A stretch of 64,000 bases of DNA from PMG-095 sp049324695 (GTDB lineage: Bacteria > Myxococcota_A > Polyangia > Polyangiales > Polyangiaceae): contig JBMOMJ010000036.1 of assembly GCA_049324695.1 (NCBI GenBank), positions 54,031 through 118,030 on the forward strand, given 5' to 3'. The first letter of the stretch is position 1; each line of letters starts with the position of its first letter. This document shows, piece after piece, positions 43,558 to 51,844 of this stretch. The translations under genes were made by a program, and so were the position numbers. The notes below the pieces were generated by a model. It searched no databases and had not been told where the DNA came from. It was given only the letters and a program-made list of their open reading frames with translations.

Positions 43558-46221
43558 ATGCGCACTCAGTTTGGCTTCTTTGGACTTGCTGGAGTTTTGT
43601 TCGTCGTAGCGAGTTGCTCGGCGGGGGAGTCGTCGGGAGGCGGCTCGGGTGGTTCGAATTCTTCGGGTGGGAAGAGCGGCAATTCCGGCGGCGCTTCCAA
43701 TGGAGCGGGTGGCAGCACCAGCTGTGCGAGCGATCGCACGGCTTGCGGCACCAGCTGCGTCGACCTCAAGAACGACAACCTGAACTGCGGCATGTGCGGC
43801 AAGCAATGCGGCACCGGCCAGAGCTGTTCGAACAGCAACTGCCAGTGCACCGGTGGCCTCACCGCGTGTGGCACCAGCTGTGTCAACACGCAGAGCGACG
43901 GCAACAACTGCGGAACCTGCGGAACCGTTTGCAGCGGCGGCCAGGTTTGCTCGCAGGGCAAGTGCTCCTCCAGCTGCGCCAGCAACGAGCAGATGTGCGG
44001 CAACGGCTGCGCCAACATCAGCAACGACTCGGTGAACTGCGGATTCTGCGGCAACAAGTGCGCCGGTGGTCAGGCGTGCTCGAACGGCGCGTGCGGGTGT
44101 CCGAGTGGTCAAGCCACGTGCGGCGGCGCCTGCACGGACACGAAGACCAGCAACTCGCACTGTGGTGAATGCGGAAAGGCCTGTGGCAACGGTCAAACGT
44201 GCTCCAACGGGGTCTGCAGCGGTGGCTCCGGTACTGGTGGTTCTACTGGCAGCGGCGGGAACACCTCTGCGCAGGGCGGTTCCAGTTCGACGAGCGGCGG
44301 CTCGACTGGGAGTGGCGGAGGGGGCGGTGTCGCCGGAAGCGGCAGCGGCGGTTCAGCGGGCGGTACTACGAGCGCTTGCGCGAAGGCTGGCATCATTGCC
44401 AACTTCGAAGAAGGCGCGAGCATGGCTCCGCAGGTCATCAAACAAGAAGGTCGCACCGGCGAGTTCGAGATCTTCAACGATGCAACCTCCAAGAGCGAAA
44501 CGATGACCGTCGAGTCGTCAGGTGGAACCGCGGAGTGCGACAAGTGGGCGTTGCGCGTAAAGGGTTCAGGCTACACAAGCTGGGGCGCGGGCGTCGGCTT
44601 CAGCTTGGTTGGCCCTACGAAGAATCCTATGGCGTACAACGCCCAGATGCAGGGCTTTACCGGCATTCGCTTCAAGGCAAAGCTCGGCGATACCGCCGAC
44701 AAGTCGTCACCGGTCCGGTTCAATATTTCGATTCCCGCGACGGAGAGCATCGACAACGTGGGTGGCCAGTGCGATGTCAGCAAACTTGCGGCAACTACCA
44801 ACAAGCCAAAGATGGACTGCTACCAGCACCCGGGGCGGTTCCTGCCGATGGGTTCAGGGAGCGGACAGCTCGGCACGTCTTGGCAGACATTCTCTTACTG
44901 CTTCGATCGCGACCTCTATCCGCTGTCCCTGCCCAGCAACATGAGTACCGAGCAGCGCAACAATATTGGCGCATCGATACTCAAGGTGCAGTTTCAGTTC
45001 AACAAGGGCAAGAATTACAGCGGAGCATACACGAGTATGTGGCCGGTTTACGCGCCGTCGCTGCCCTTCGATTTCTGGTTGGACGACGTCGAGTTCTTCA
45101 AGGGCGATTGCCCAAACACTCTGACTTCTCCCTCGAACGGTTCGCCTGCGAAGCCGTTCCCGCAGAATGCCAACCTCGGCACGTGTGCGCCTGCCGCTAA
45201 CGCGGCCAAGTTCGCTGCGAATATCGCGCAGGCCTACGCCACGTGGCAGAAACACTTCGTGCAGAACGATCACGTTGTGGCGCCGGAACAGAACGGTGGC
45301 GACATCACTTCGGAAGCGCTCGGCTATGGGATGATGATCGCCGCCGCTATGGGCGACAAGGCGCTGTTCGATAAGTTCCACAGTTACGTGAGGGCCCAAG
45401 GCGGTCAGGGTAGTGGCTTGATGAACTGGAAGCAGGGGGCCAGTGGCTCCGCCAGCGACGGCGACCTCGACATTGCGTACGCGCTCTACATGGCACACCT
45501 GCAGTGGCCATCTGCCGGATACAAGACCGCCGCGGACGCGATGGCGGACGCGATATTCAAGAATGATCTCGTGAACAACATCGTCCGTGGCGGCAGCATG
45601 TACAAGGATTCGCCGTTCAACCCCTCGTACTTCTCACCCGCTGCCTTTCGTGTGTTTGCGAAGAACGGTGTTACCAGTTTCACGAATGCGATTACTCCCA
45701 ACTTCAACTTCGTGAACACCAACGTGGCGGCGAGCGCCGCACGTGTCCCAACCGATTGGGCGGATCCCTCGACTGGCGCGCCGGCGGGTACTCCATCCGG
45801 AGCGCAGGTCCAGAGCGGCATCCAGGATGGAGGGAACGGCGCGATGGGCTACGATGCCGCCCGTGTCCCCTGGCGTCTCGGTTGGGACGTCTGCCTTGGT
45901 GGAGGAAACAACACCGCGCTAAAGCAGATCGTCGACTACTTCGCAGCCAAGTACGACGCGGGCGCGTCCATCGATCTAATGCTGGCTGGTTGGTACAAGG
46001 CAAAAGACGCACCGTTCTCGACCGCAGCCGCAACACAAGGCTCGTATATCGGCCCGATGGGAGTCGGCGGTTTGGCTATGGGGAATACCGCGATGCGGGA
46101 TCGCGCGTTCCGCACCATGCTCGATATTCTCGAGAGCGGTGATTTCAATCACACTTACTTCCCATCTACCGTCGGCCTGCTGACTCTCCTGATGTTGAGC
46201 GGGAATTTCCCGACCCCCTGA
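43558..46221 (+). CDS. lipoprotein glycoside hydrolase family 8 with Cys-repeat and binding domains
   Basis: 887 residues from ATG 43558. Lipoprotein signal (VASC), GG-rich spacer, four ~40-residue Cys-rich repeats at ~58-221 (CGTSCVDLKNDNLNCGMCGK pattern), second spacer, a jelly-roll like carbohydrate-binding segment at ~275-520 (GIIANFEEGASMAPQV, YTSWGAGVGFSLVGPTK), and a GH8 (alpha/alpha)6 domain at ~530-887. Likely acid Glu586 is in ITSEALGYGMM; the family signature ASDGDLDIAYAL carries Asp634 and Asp636. GH8 members cut beta-1,4-glucan, xylan or chitosan. It is the only endo-enzyme here, surface-anchored. Confidence 0.87.
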   Translation: MRTQFGFFGLAGVLFVVASCSAGESSGGGSGGSNSSGGKSGNSGGASNGAGGSTSCASDRTACGTSCVDLKNDNLNCGMCGKQCGTGQSCSNSNCQCTGGLTACGTSCVNTQSDGNNCGTCGTVCSGGQVCSQGKCSSSCASNEQMCGNGCANISNDSVNCGFCGNKCAGGQACSNGACGCPSGQATCGGACTDTKTSNSHCGECGKACGNGQTCSNGVCSGGSGTGGSTGSGGNTSAQGGSSSTSGGSTGSGGGGGVAGSGSGGSAGGTTSACAKAGIIANFEEGASMAPQVIKQEGRTGEFEIFNDATSKSETMTVESSGGTAECDKWALRVKGSGYTSWGAGVGFSLVGPTKNPMAYNAQMQGFTGIRFKAKLGDTADKSSPVRFNISIPATESIDNVGGQCDVSKLAATTNKPKMDCYQHPGRFLPMGSGSGQLGTSWQTFSYCFDRDLYPLSLPSNMSTEQRNNIGASILKVQFQFNKGKNYSGAYTSMWPVYAPSLPFDFWLDDVEFFKGDCPNTLTSPSNGSPAKPFPQNANLGTCAPAANAAKFAANIAQAYATWQKHFVQNDHVVAPEQNGGDITSEALGYGMMIAAAMGDKALFDKFHSYVRAQGGQGSGLMNWKQGASGSASDGDLDIAYALYMAHLQWPSAGYKTAADAMADAIFKNDLVNNIVRGGSMYKDSPFNPSYFSPAAFRVFAKNGVTSFTNAITPNFNFVNTNVAASAARVPTDWADPSTGAPAGTPSGAQVQSGIQDGGNGAMGYDAARVPWRLGWDVCLGGGNNTALKQIVDYFAAKYDAGASIDLMLAGWYKAKDAPFSTAAATQGSYIGPMGVGGLAMGNTAMRDRAFRTMLDILESGDFNHTYFPSTVGLLTLLMLSGNFPTP

Positions 46222-46359
46222 GTCGTAGTATCTCGCGAACCGCCGGCACCGCCGCCACGTGGTCGCCGGCGGCTTCGTTTTGAAGTAGCATCGGCAGGCA
46301 GTTGGTTGCGCTTGCCGGAACCCGTGCATCGTTCCGGCAGGGGGGAGCACATTCGCATC

Positions 46360-48276
46360 ATGGGTCTTATTTCTGGCAAAGCACGGGAGCTGAGCGTCGG
46401 GTCGCTGGTGGTCTTTGCCATCAGCGGCGCGTGTTCGGTGAACCGCGACGGTCCCGGCGGAGGTAACGGCGGTGCTCAAGGCGGTAGCTCGATGGCAGCA
46501 CGCGGCGGAAATGTCGGCAGCGGCAGCCAGAACAAGGGCGGAGTCGCTGGCACCTCCTCGATGGGAGGGAGCGGGTCTGCGGCGGGTGGGTCGACGTCCG
46601 CGCAGGGTGGCACTGCCGACGCGGGTTTCGCCGGCGTTACGATGGACGGCGAAGGCGGAGCGCTAGCGAGCGATGGAGGACACGGTGGTGTCGCTGGTAG
46701 CGGCGGGATGGTTGAGGCCGGCGGTACCGCGAATGGCCAAGGTGGCGTTGCAGGTAGCGGAATTGCGAACGGCGGTGCGGTTACGAATGGTGGCGCACCA
46801 AGTGCTGGCGGCGGAACCGGTGGGAAAGCGAGCGGTGGAGCACCCGACGCCGGCGGTGGAGCACTCAACGGTGGCGCATCGAGCGGAGGAGGGACCGGCA
46901 GCGGAGGCTCTTGTTCCACCGGTTTACTGATGTGCAGCGGCAAATGCATCGATCCGGCGACGAACAAGGCACACTGCGGAGCTTGTGGAACCGCGTGCGA
47001 AGGCTATCAGTTTTGCGCCATGAGCAAGTGCTTGCCGCAATATCAGAATACACGGGTGCAGCCGCTCACTTCGGGGAGCCAGGGCATCGTCGTGCGCAGC
47101 GGTGGCGTGCTGACCAACAAACCACAGGGCGATCTCATCCTGCAGCTGGATGGAGACGCTACGTTGTCGGCTCCGGGTGCATTGATGACGGCGGAGCTCC
47201 ATGGTTCCGGCTACGCGCGCTACACCACCGGGGGTGTGCTCGTCTGGAGCCGCAGTTCGAAGCAGATCTTCACTGACAACTTCCAGGTGCTCACGGAAAC
47301 GCCGATCGCGTTGATGCCGAACGGCGATTTCGCAGTTGCCTACCAAAAGTACGATCCACCAACTGGGCCCGTCGCCGGTACGTACGCGTATCGGCTGGCT
47401 CGCGTCGGCGGAAGCAATGGAAACCTCGTGTGGGAGGCGAAGTATCCCACCACTGCGACCAAGCCGAGCGTTGTCGTGCCCCGTTCGGCAAAGTCGGACT
47501 TCTTCACATTCAACTATTGCCTCACCTACCAACTTACGGGCGATGTGTACCGCATCATTGACGCTGGGACTTCGGGAACGCTGACCAAGCTCGCACCGAG
47601 CTACGCCATGGGAGCGGCTGCCAGCGCTGACGGCTCCACTGCGTGGATTTGGGGACAGTACGCGGCAACAGGCTCTTGGCAGCTGAACCCGCTGTCCACG
47701 CAGACCTGGCCGATCACTCCAAATGCCGGGCAGGCCGGTGGAGACGCATACCTGCTGGGAGCGCAGGATGGAGCGACAGTTGGACCCTGGTTCACAGAGG
47801 GCGATTCAGGCGTAGTGATGCTGATGGCAGTCGATTCCGCTGGAGACTTGGTGGTTGCGGCATACTCCGATGGTTACGCGCCTTTCAATGGTGACCAGGA
47901 CTTCTTCACCACGAACGCTCCAGGTAAGATCCTCGCGAAGATCAGCCGCACCAATGGAAAAGTGCTTTGGCGGACCACGCTCGCCAGCAATCCATGGAGC
48001 ATCATCATCGCTCCGGGCGACCGCATCGTCACTGTCGATCAAGAGGGCGATGCCACCACGCCTTATACGCTGAGCATCCACTCCGGAGCCGACGGTGCGC
48101 TGCTCTCGAGAGTCAGCACAGGACAGAATCCTAGTGGCGACTTAGTAGTCGCTGCAGGGCTTACGGAAATGTTCGTCGTCGGTCAGGTATCAACCGCCGC
48201 CGACTTCCATCCCGGAGCAGCGGTCGATTCGCATGGCGCGTCGCCAGGCCTATTCGTTTCGCGGTTTGCTTTCTAA
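46360..48276 (+). CDS. lipoprotein with a single Cys repeat and propeller-like domain
   Basis: 638 residues from ATG 46360, with GGGGGAG about 12 bases upstream. Signal ends near SGAC; a ~150-residue GG-rich spacer follows, then one copy of the same Cys repeat seen in the GH8 protein (CSTGLLMCSGKCIDPATN, AHCGACGTACEGYQFC) at 185-226. The remaining ~410 residues look like a beta-propeller (repeated VRSGGVLTNKPQGDLILQLD, LVWEAKYPTTATKPSVVVPR, MLMAVDSAGDLVVAAYSDGY). No catalytic family recognised. Convergent with the next gene, 28 bp apart. Confidence 0.78.
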   Translation: MGLISGKARELSVGSLVVFAISGACSVNRDGPGGGNGGAQGGSSMAARGGNVGSGSQNKGGVAGTSSMGGSGSAAGGSTSAQGGTADAGFAGVTMDGEGGALASDGGHGGVAGSGGMVEAGGTANGQGGVAGSGIANGGAVTNGGAPSAGGGTGGKASGGAPDAGGGALNGGASSGGGTGSGGSCSTGLLMCSGKCIDPATNKAHCGACGTACEGYQFCAMSKCLPQYQNTRVQPLTSGSQGIVVRSGGVLTNKPQGDLILQLDGDATLSAPGALMTAELHGSGYARYTTGGVLVWSRSSKQIFTDNFQVLTETPIALMPNGDFAVAYQKYDPPTGPVAGTYAYRLARVGGSNGNLVWEAKYPTTATKPSVVVPRSAKSDFFTFNYCLTYQLTGDVYRIIDAGTSGTLTKLAPSYAMGAAASADGSTAWIWGQYAATGSWQLNPLSTQTWPITPNAGQAGGDAYLLGAQDGATVGPWFTEGDSGVVMLMAVDSAGDLVVAAYSDGYAPFNGDQDFFTTNAPGKILAKISRTNGKVLWRTTLASNPWSIIIAPGDRIVTVDQEGDATTPYTLSIHSGADGALLSRVSTGQNPSGDLVVAAGLTEMFVVGQVSTAADFHPGAAVDSHGASPGLFVSRFAF

Positions 48277-48304
48277 CCGTTCGGGTAGGCCTCGAGAGCA
48301 GCGC

Positions 48305-49921
48305 CTACTCACAAACGTGAAGCTCCATCGAGCCGGCAACCGTGGTCGACGAGCACGTCTTGCCGCCCGGGCAAACTGGCTTGTTCGGGTTGCAGACATG
48401 CCAGCGGTAAGACGTGTACGGCGAACCCGGCATTGTGACGCACTCAGCGGCCGCGACGCAGCGGGTGCGGGGTAGTCCGGGGTCTTCGAAGTAGCAGCAA
48501 ACGTTGCCGCTCGTGCAATCGGACGCGCTATCACACGGGAATTTGCATTGGGTCGTCGTCGTGTCGCACGAGATCCCATCCGGTCCGATCGTGCCGGAGT
48601 AGGCACAACAACCCGTGGCGCAGAATTTGTTGTAGGTCCAATCGCAGCCGAGACCTGGCTCTTCGCGAGGATCGTAGCACTTGTTGCCATTGCACATGGC
48701 CGGGCATTGTTGAACGGACCAGCTGCCCTGTGGCGAGCAGGTCTTCAACGTTTTGCGATCCGCGTCACACTCGATCGTACCCGGCGTGCATTGGACGCAA
48801 GCGCCGTTGTAGCAAACGGGCAAGTTCGTGCCGAGGCAGTAGTCCGTTTGCCAAGCTCCACCTGCGCAAGTGCGTGCGGTCGTAGGCGTCGAGCACTCCT
48901 TTTTCCCTTCGATGCAGGCGCAGGCGCCATTGCTGCATACGGGCGTGTCGCCCGCACAGTCGGGCTGCGCAAGCCACTGACCGCTAGCGCTGCACTTTTC
49001 GGGGGTGTTGCTGTCGCGACAGTGCAAAGTGTTCTCTTTGCAGGTGCACATGCCCGTAGCGGGCAAGCAGCGCGGCGTGTCGCCGCTGCACGCGGCTTGG
49101 CTAACCCAATTGCCCGCGCTGTCACAGAGCTGCGGCGTTTCGCCGACGCACTGTCGTGGCACCGCGGCGCTAGGATTGCATTGCACGCATTTTCCGGCCA
49201 GGCACGCAGGTGTTGAACCGGTGCATGCGGATTGTGGCTTCCACATGCCGTCGCTGCCGCACACTTCTGGAGTCGTACCGTTCCCGCACTGCGTAGAACC
49301 TGGCGTGCACGTGCCACATAGACCTGTTTCCGCGACACATGCTGGCGTCGCTCCCGAGCATGCTGCTTGGTTTTCCCAATTGTACGAGGCGTTGCACAGC
49401 TGCGGCACGCCGAGCTCGCACCGGCGTTTACCAGGCTCACACGCGCGGCATGTGCCATCGATACAGTAGGGAGTAGCCGCGCCACAGATCGGTTCCGGCG
49501 CCCATTGGCTGAGCGTGTTGCAGATCTCGGGCAAGTTGTTTACGCCGCTGCGACAACGGCGTTCGTCAGGTTCGCACTCGGCGATCGCCCCCGCGCCTCC
49601 ACCAGCGAATCCACCATCTGGCATGCCAGCACTAGCCACAGTCGTGCTGCCACCGCTCGAGGCGCCGCCGCTCGTTGTTCTGCCGCCCTGGCTCGGCGAG
49701 CCCGCGCCGTTCAGCATCCCAACCATCCCACCGCTATTCGCAACACCGGCGCCGCCCCTGGAACTGGAAATCCCGGCGCTTCCAGCGGCCCCGCCAGAGA
49801 ACGCGCTGTGGTGCTTCTCCACGGAGCAGCTACTCCCGAGCACGGCGACGAGCGCGCACAGCATGGCGGCGACGCGAATACGTCGCCCCCGACTAGCCAA
49901 TGAATTCGACGTCAATGCCAT
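48305..49921 (-). CDS. Cys-rich lipoprotein with seven disulfide repeats
   Basis: 538 residues; ATG 49921 chosen because AAGGAAG lies nine bases ahead (a TTG 24 bp further up is less likely). Lipobox GSSC, ~90-residue spacer, and seven ~42-residue repeats of pattern CxPGxxxC...CN...W...C...TPxC...C (for example CEPGKRRCELGVPQLCNASY; CTPGSTQCGNGTTPEVCGSD). The last ~110 residues form a distinct Cys-rich cap (FCATGCCAYSGTIGPDGISC). No enzyme motif. Such domains probably serve adhesion or recognition. Same strand as the gene 31 bp upstream. Confidence 0.8.
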   Translation of the reverse strand: MALTSNSLASRGRRIRVAAMLCALVAVLGSSCSVEKHHSAFSGGAAGSAGISSSRGGAGVANSGGMVGMLNGAGSPSQGGRTTSGGASSGGSTTVASAGMPDGGFAGGGAGAIAECEPDERRCRSGVNNLPEICNTLSQWAPEPICGAATPYCIDGTCRACEPGKRRCELGVPQLCNASYNWENQAACSGATPACVAETGLCGTCTPGSTQCGNGTTPEVCGSDGMWKPQSACTGSTPACLAGKCVQCNPSAAVPRQCVGETPQLCDSAGNWVSQAACSGDTPRCLPATGMCTCKENTLHCRDSNTPEKCSASGQWLAQPDCAGDTPVCSNGACACIEGKKECSTPTTARTCAGGAWQTDYCLGTNLPVCYNGACVQCTPGTIECDADRKTLKTCSPQGSWSVQQCPAMCNGNKCYDPREEPGLGCDWTYNKFCATGCCAYSGTIGPDGISCDTTTTQCKFPCDSASDCTSGNVCCYFEDPGLPRTRCVAAAECVTMPGSPYTSYRWHVCNPNKPVCPGGKTCSSTTVAGSMELHVCE

Positions 49922-49952
49922 GAAACTGCTTCCTTGCAAGCTCAAGCGAAGG

Positions 49953-51461
49953 TCACGGAAGGTGCGCGATCCAACTCTGGTACTTGCCGTCTTTGATGCC
50001 GGTCCCGGAAATCACCTTGCCATCGTCGGAGATCGCAACACTGGTCGATAAGGTCCAGCCGGCTGCATCGGGGGTGCTGCCGATCACATCGAGCATGGTC
50101 TTGAGCGAGCCAGCGCCGTCCCATGCGCACGCACCGTTTGTAGTCGAGCCGACAAGCAGGCTTCCATCATGATTCGTACCAACGACTTCTCCGAGTCCCA
50201 GTGACGTCACACCAGCTGAGGTCCAGCGCAGTGCCGTGGGGCCGCCACGGGTCGCGAACGCACCCACGATGACGCTTCCATCCGCGCTGATGTCGTGTGG
50301 AACGTAGCTCTGATCTTGGTTCGGCGCGGCATTCGGGAGCTCGGCCAGAGCCTGCATTCCCGAGCTCGGATGCCAGCGAAACGGATGTCCGCCGCTACTG
50401 CCCACCAACAACAGCCCGTCGTTCGACACCGCGTTCACACCAGCGAATTCGCCGCTGTTGAGAGGCGGCAAGACCACCACGCCGCTGCCAGCCGTGCGTC
50501 GAAAGATTTGACCTACACTCGTGGTGGTCGACGTGAAGGACACGAGTGTTCCCGCGATGATGCTTGCATCGGTGCTGACGCCGCCAATGCCCGCGATCGC
50601 ATCATTCGCGTTGCGGCCCGTGATGTAGGCGCCAGTTGCGCTGGAGGTTTCCCACTCGACACTTCCGAAGCCGCTGCCGACGTTTGCCTGACAGCGACCT
50701 CCGATCCAAGACCCATTACCGTTAATTGCTGAAGGCACACAGGTGGTGAGCGTTACTCCTGCCGGCAGTGCGGTCGGGTTCTTGAGTAGTGTGACTGCTC
50801 CGCCCGCGCTCGACATCTTTGCTGCAGAGCAAGAGCCGCCCTCTTGGCACGATTGACCAGCGAGAAGGCTGCCGTCTTGGCTCATCGCAGACACAGCGAT
50901 TGGCACGCCCATGAACCTCTGAAATTCGCAGCTCGCGCCAACGAAGCGATTCGAACACGTGCAGGTGTACGAACCGCCGGATCCAGGGCTGCAAGTGCCA
51001 CCGTTCTTGCACGGGTTGGTCGTGCACGCGCTGTGCACGGTTCCGCCGCTACCTGACGGACCGCCACCTGAAATGCTTCCTCCGGTTCCCACTGCGATCG
51101 CGCCACCAGTCGAGCTCGTACCCGCCGCTGGCGCGCCGCCGCTTCCGTTGGATGTCGTACCGCCGTCGGCAGCTTCAGCGCCGCTGCCGGCCATTGCGTC
51201 GACCGCTTCACCGCCGCTGCTATCTGTCGAACCGCCGCGCGCAACGACGCTGCTTGCGCCGGAAGCTGCTTTGCCCCCCGAAGCCGCGTTGAGCGCGCCC
51301 CCTGCTATCGACGGCTTTCCGCCCGATCCTGGGCCACTCGGAGAGCCACTGCCGCCGTCGCCGCCCTGTCCGCCCTTCCGATCGACGCTGCAAGCGTGGA
51401 ACAAGAGCGCGCTGCATCCTGCTACTGCGGCCTCCCGGAACAACCTTTTCGCGTCGCTCAC
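49953..51461 (-). CDS. lipoprotein with EGF-like domain and HAF-repeat propeller
   Basis: 502 residues from GTG 51461, chosen for the GGGAGAGG eight bases upstream; a longer form from 51539 is possible. Signal with a candidate lipobox VAGC or FHAC. After the GG-rich spacer comes an EGF-like domain (CTTNPCKNGGTCSPGSGGSY, CTCSNRFVGASCE) and then HAF-type repeats (VPHDISADGSVIVGAFATRG, VGTNHDGSLLVGSTTNGACA), which fold as a propeller. EGF domains are rare in bacteria but recur in surface proteins of Myxococcota. Function unknown. Confidence 0.78.
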   Translation of the reverse strand: MSDAKRLFREAAVAGCSALLFHACSVDRKGGQGGDGGSGSPSGPGSGGKPSIAGGALNAASGGKAASGASSVVARGGSTDSSGGEAVDAMAGSGAEAADGGTTSNGSGGAPAAGTSSTGGAIAVGTGGSISGGGPSGSGGTVHSACTTNPCKNGGTCSPGSGGSYTCTCSNRFVGASCEFQRFMGVPIAVSAMSQDGSLLAGQSCQEGGSCSAAKMSSAGGAVTLLKNPTALPAGVTLTTCVPSAINGNGSWIGGRCQANVGSGFGSVEWETSSATGAYITGRNANDAIAGIGGVSTDASIIAGTLVSFTSTTTSVGQIFRRTAGSGVVVLPPLNSGEFAGVNAVSNDGLLLVGSSGGHPFRWHPSSGMQALAELPNAAPNQDQSYVPHDISADGSVIVGAFATRGGPTALRWTSAGVTSLGLGEVVGTNHDGSLLVGSTTNGACAWDGAGSLKTMLDVIGSTPDAAGWTLSTSVAISDDGKVISGTGIKDGKYQSWIAHLP

Positions 51462-51844
51462 TGCCTCTCCCTGGTCCCCGACTAGCGCCGTTCGGGCTAA
51501 CGCGCAACTGGCGGTTTGGGAGCGTGTGAGGCCCATCACATGGCGTCCCTGAGTGCCTTGCGACGCAAGTCGCTCGATGACGCTGCTAGCGTCGGATCCC
51601 TGATACGCTGAATCTCGCCGCCAGCTTTCCCTGGAACTTCATTTTGCAAGCCGCTTTTTCCAATAGGTAGTTTTGTAGAGACCATGCCGCACCGGAACTG
51701 GTGGTGCCCGGCGGAGGCGATATCTCGAGCGAATCGTTTGACCGTGCTGGCCGCGTGCCAAGAATGCAACGCACCTGACAGATGAGGGAAGGTCTGGCGA
51801 GCGTGGAGCGTAGGGTCTTGAGCGCGCGGCGGGAGACATAAGTA
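51462..51844. other. 383-bp divergent intergenic region before vgrG
   Basis: Between the EGF lipoprotein and vgrG. No gene seen; one possible promoter for vgrG is listed separately. Confidence 0.5.
51738..51765 (+). promoter_or_regulatory. possible vgrG promoter
   Basis: TTGACC (51738-51743) and AAGAAT (51760-51765) with a 16-bp spacer, 80 bp upstream of vgrG. The -10 matches only four of six consensus bases, so this is a weak candidate. Confidence 0.22.
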
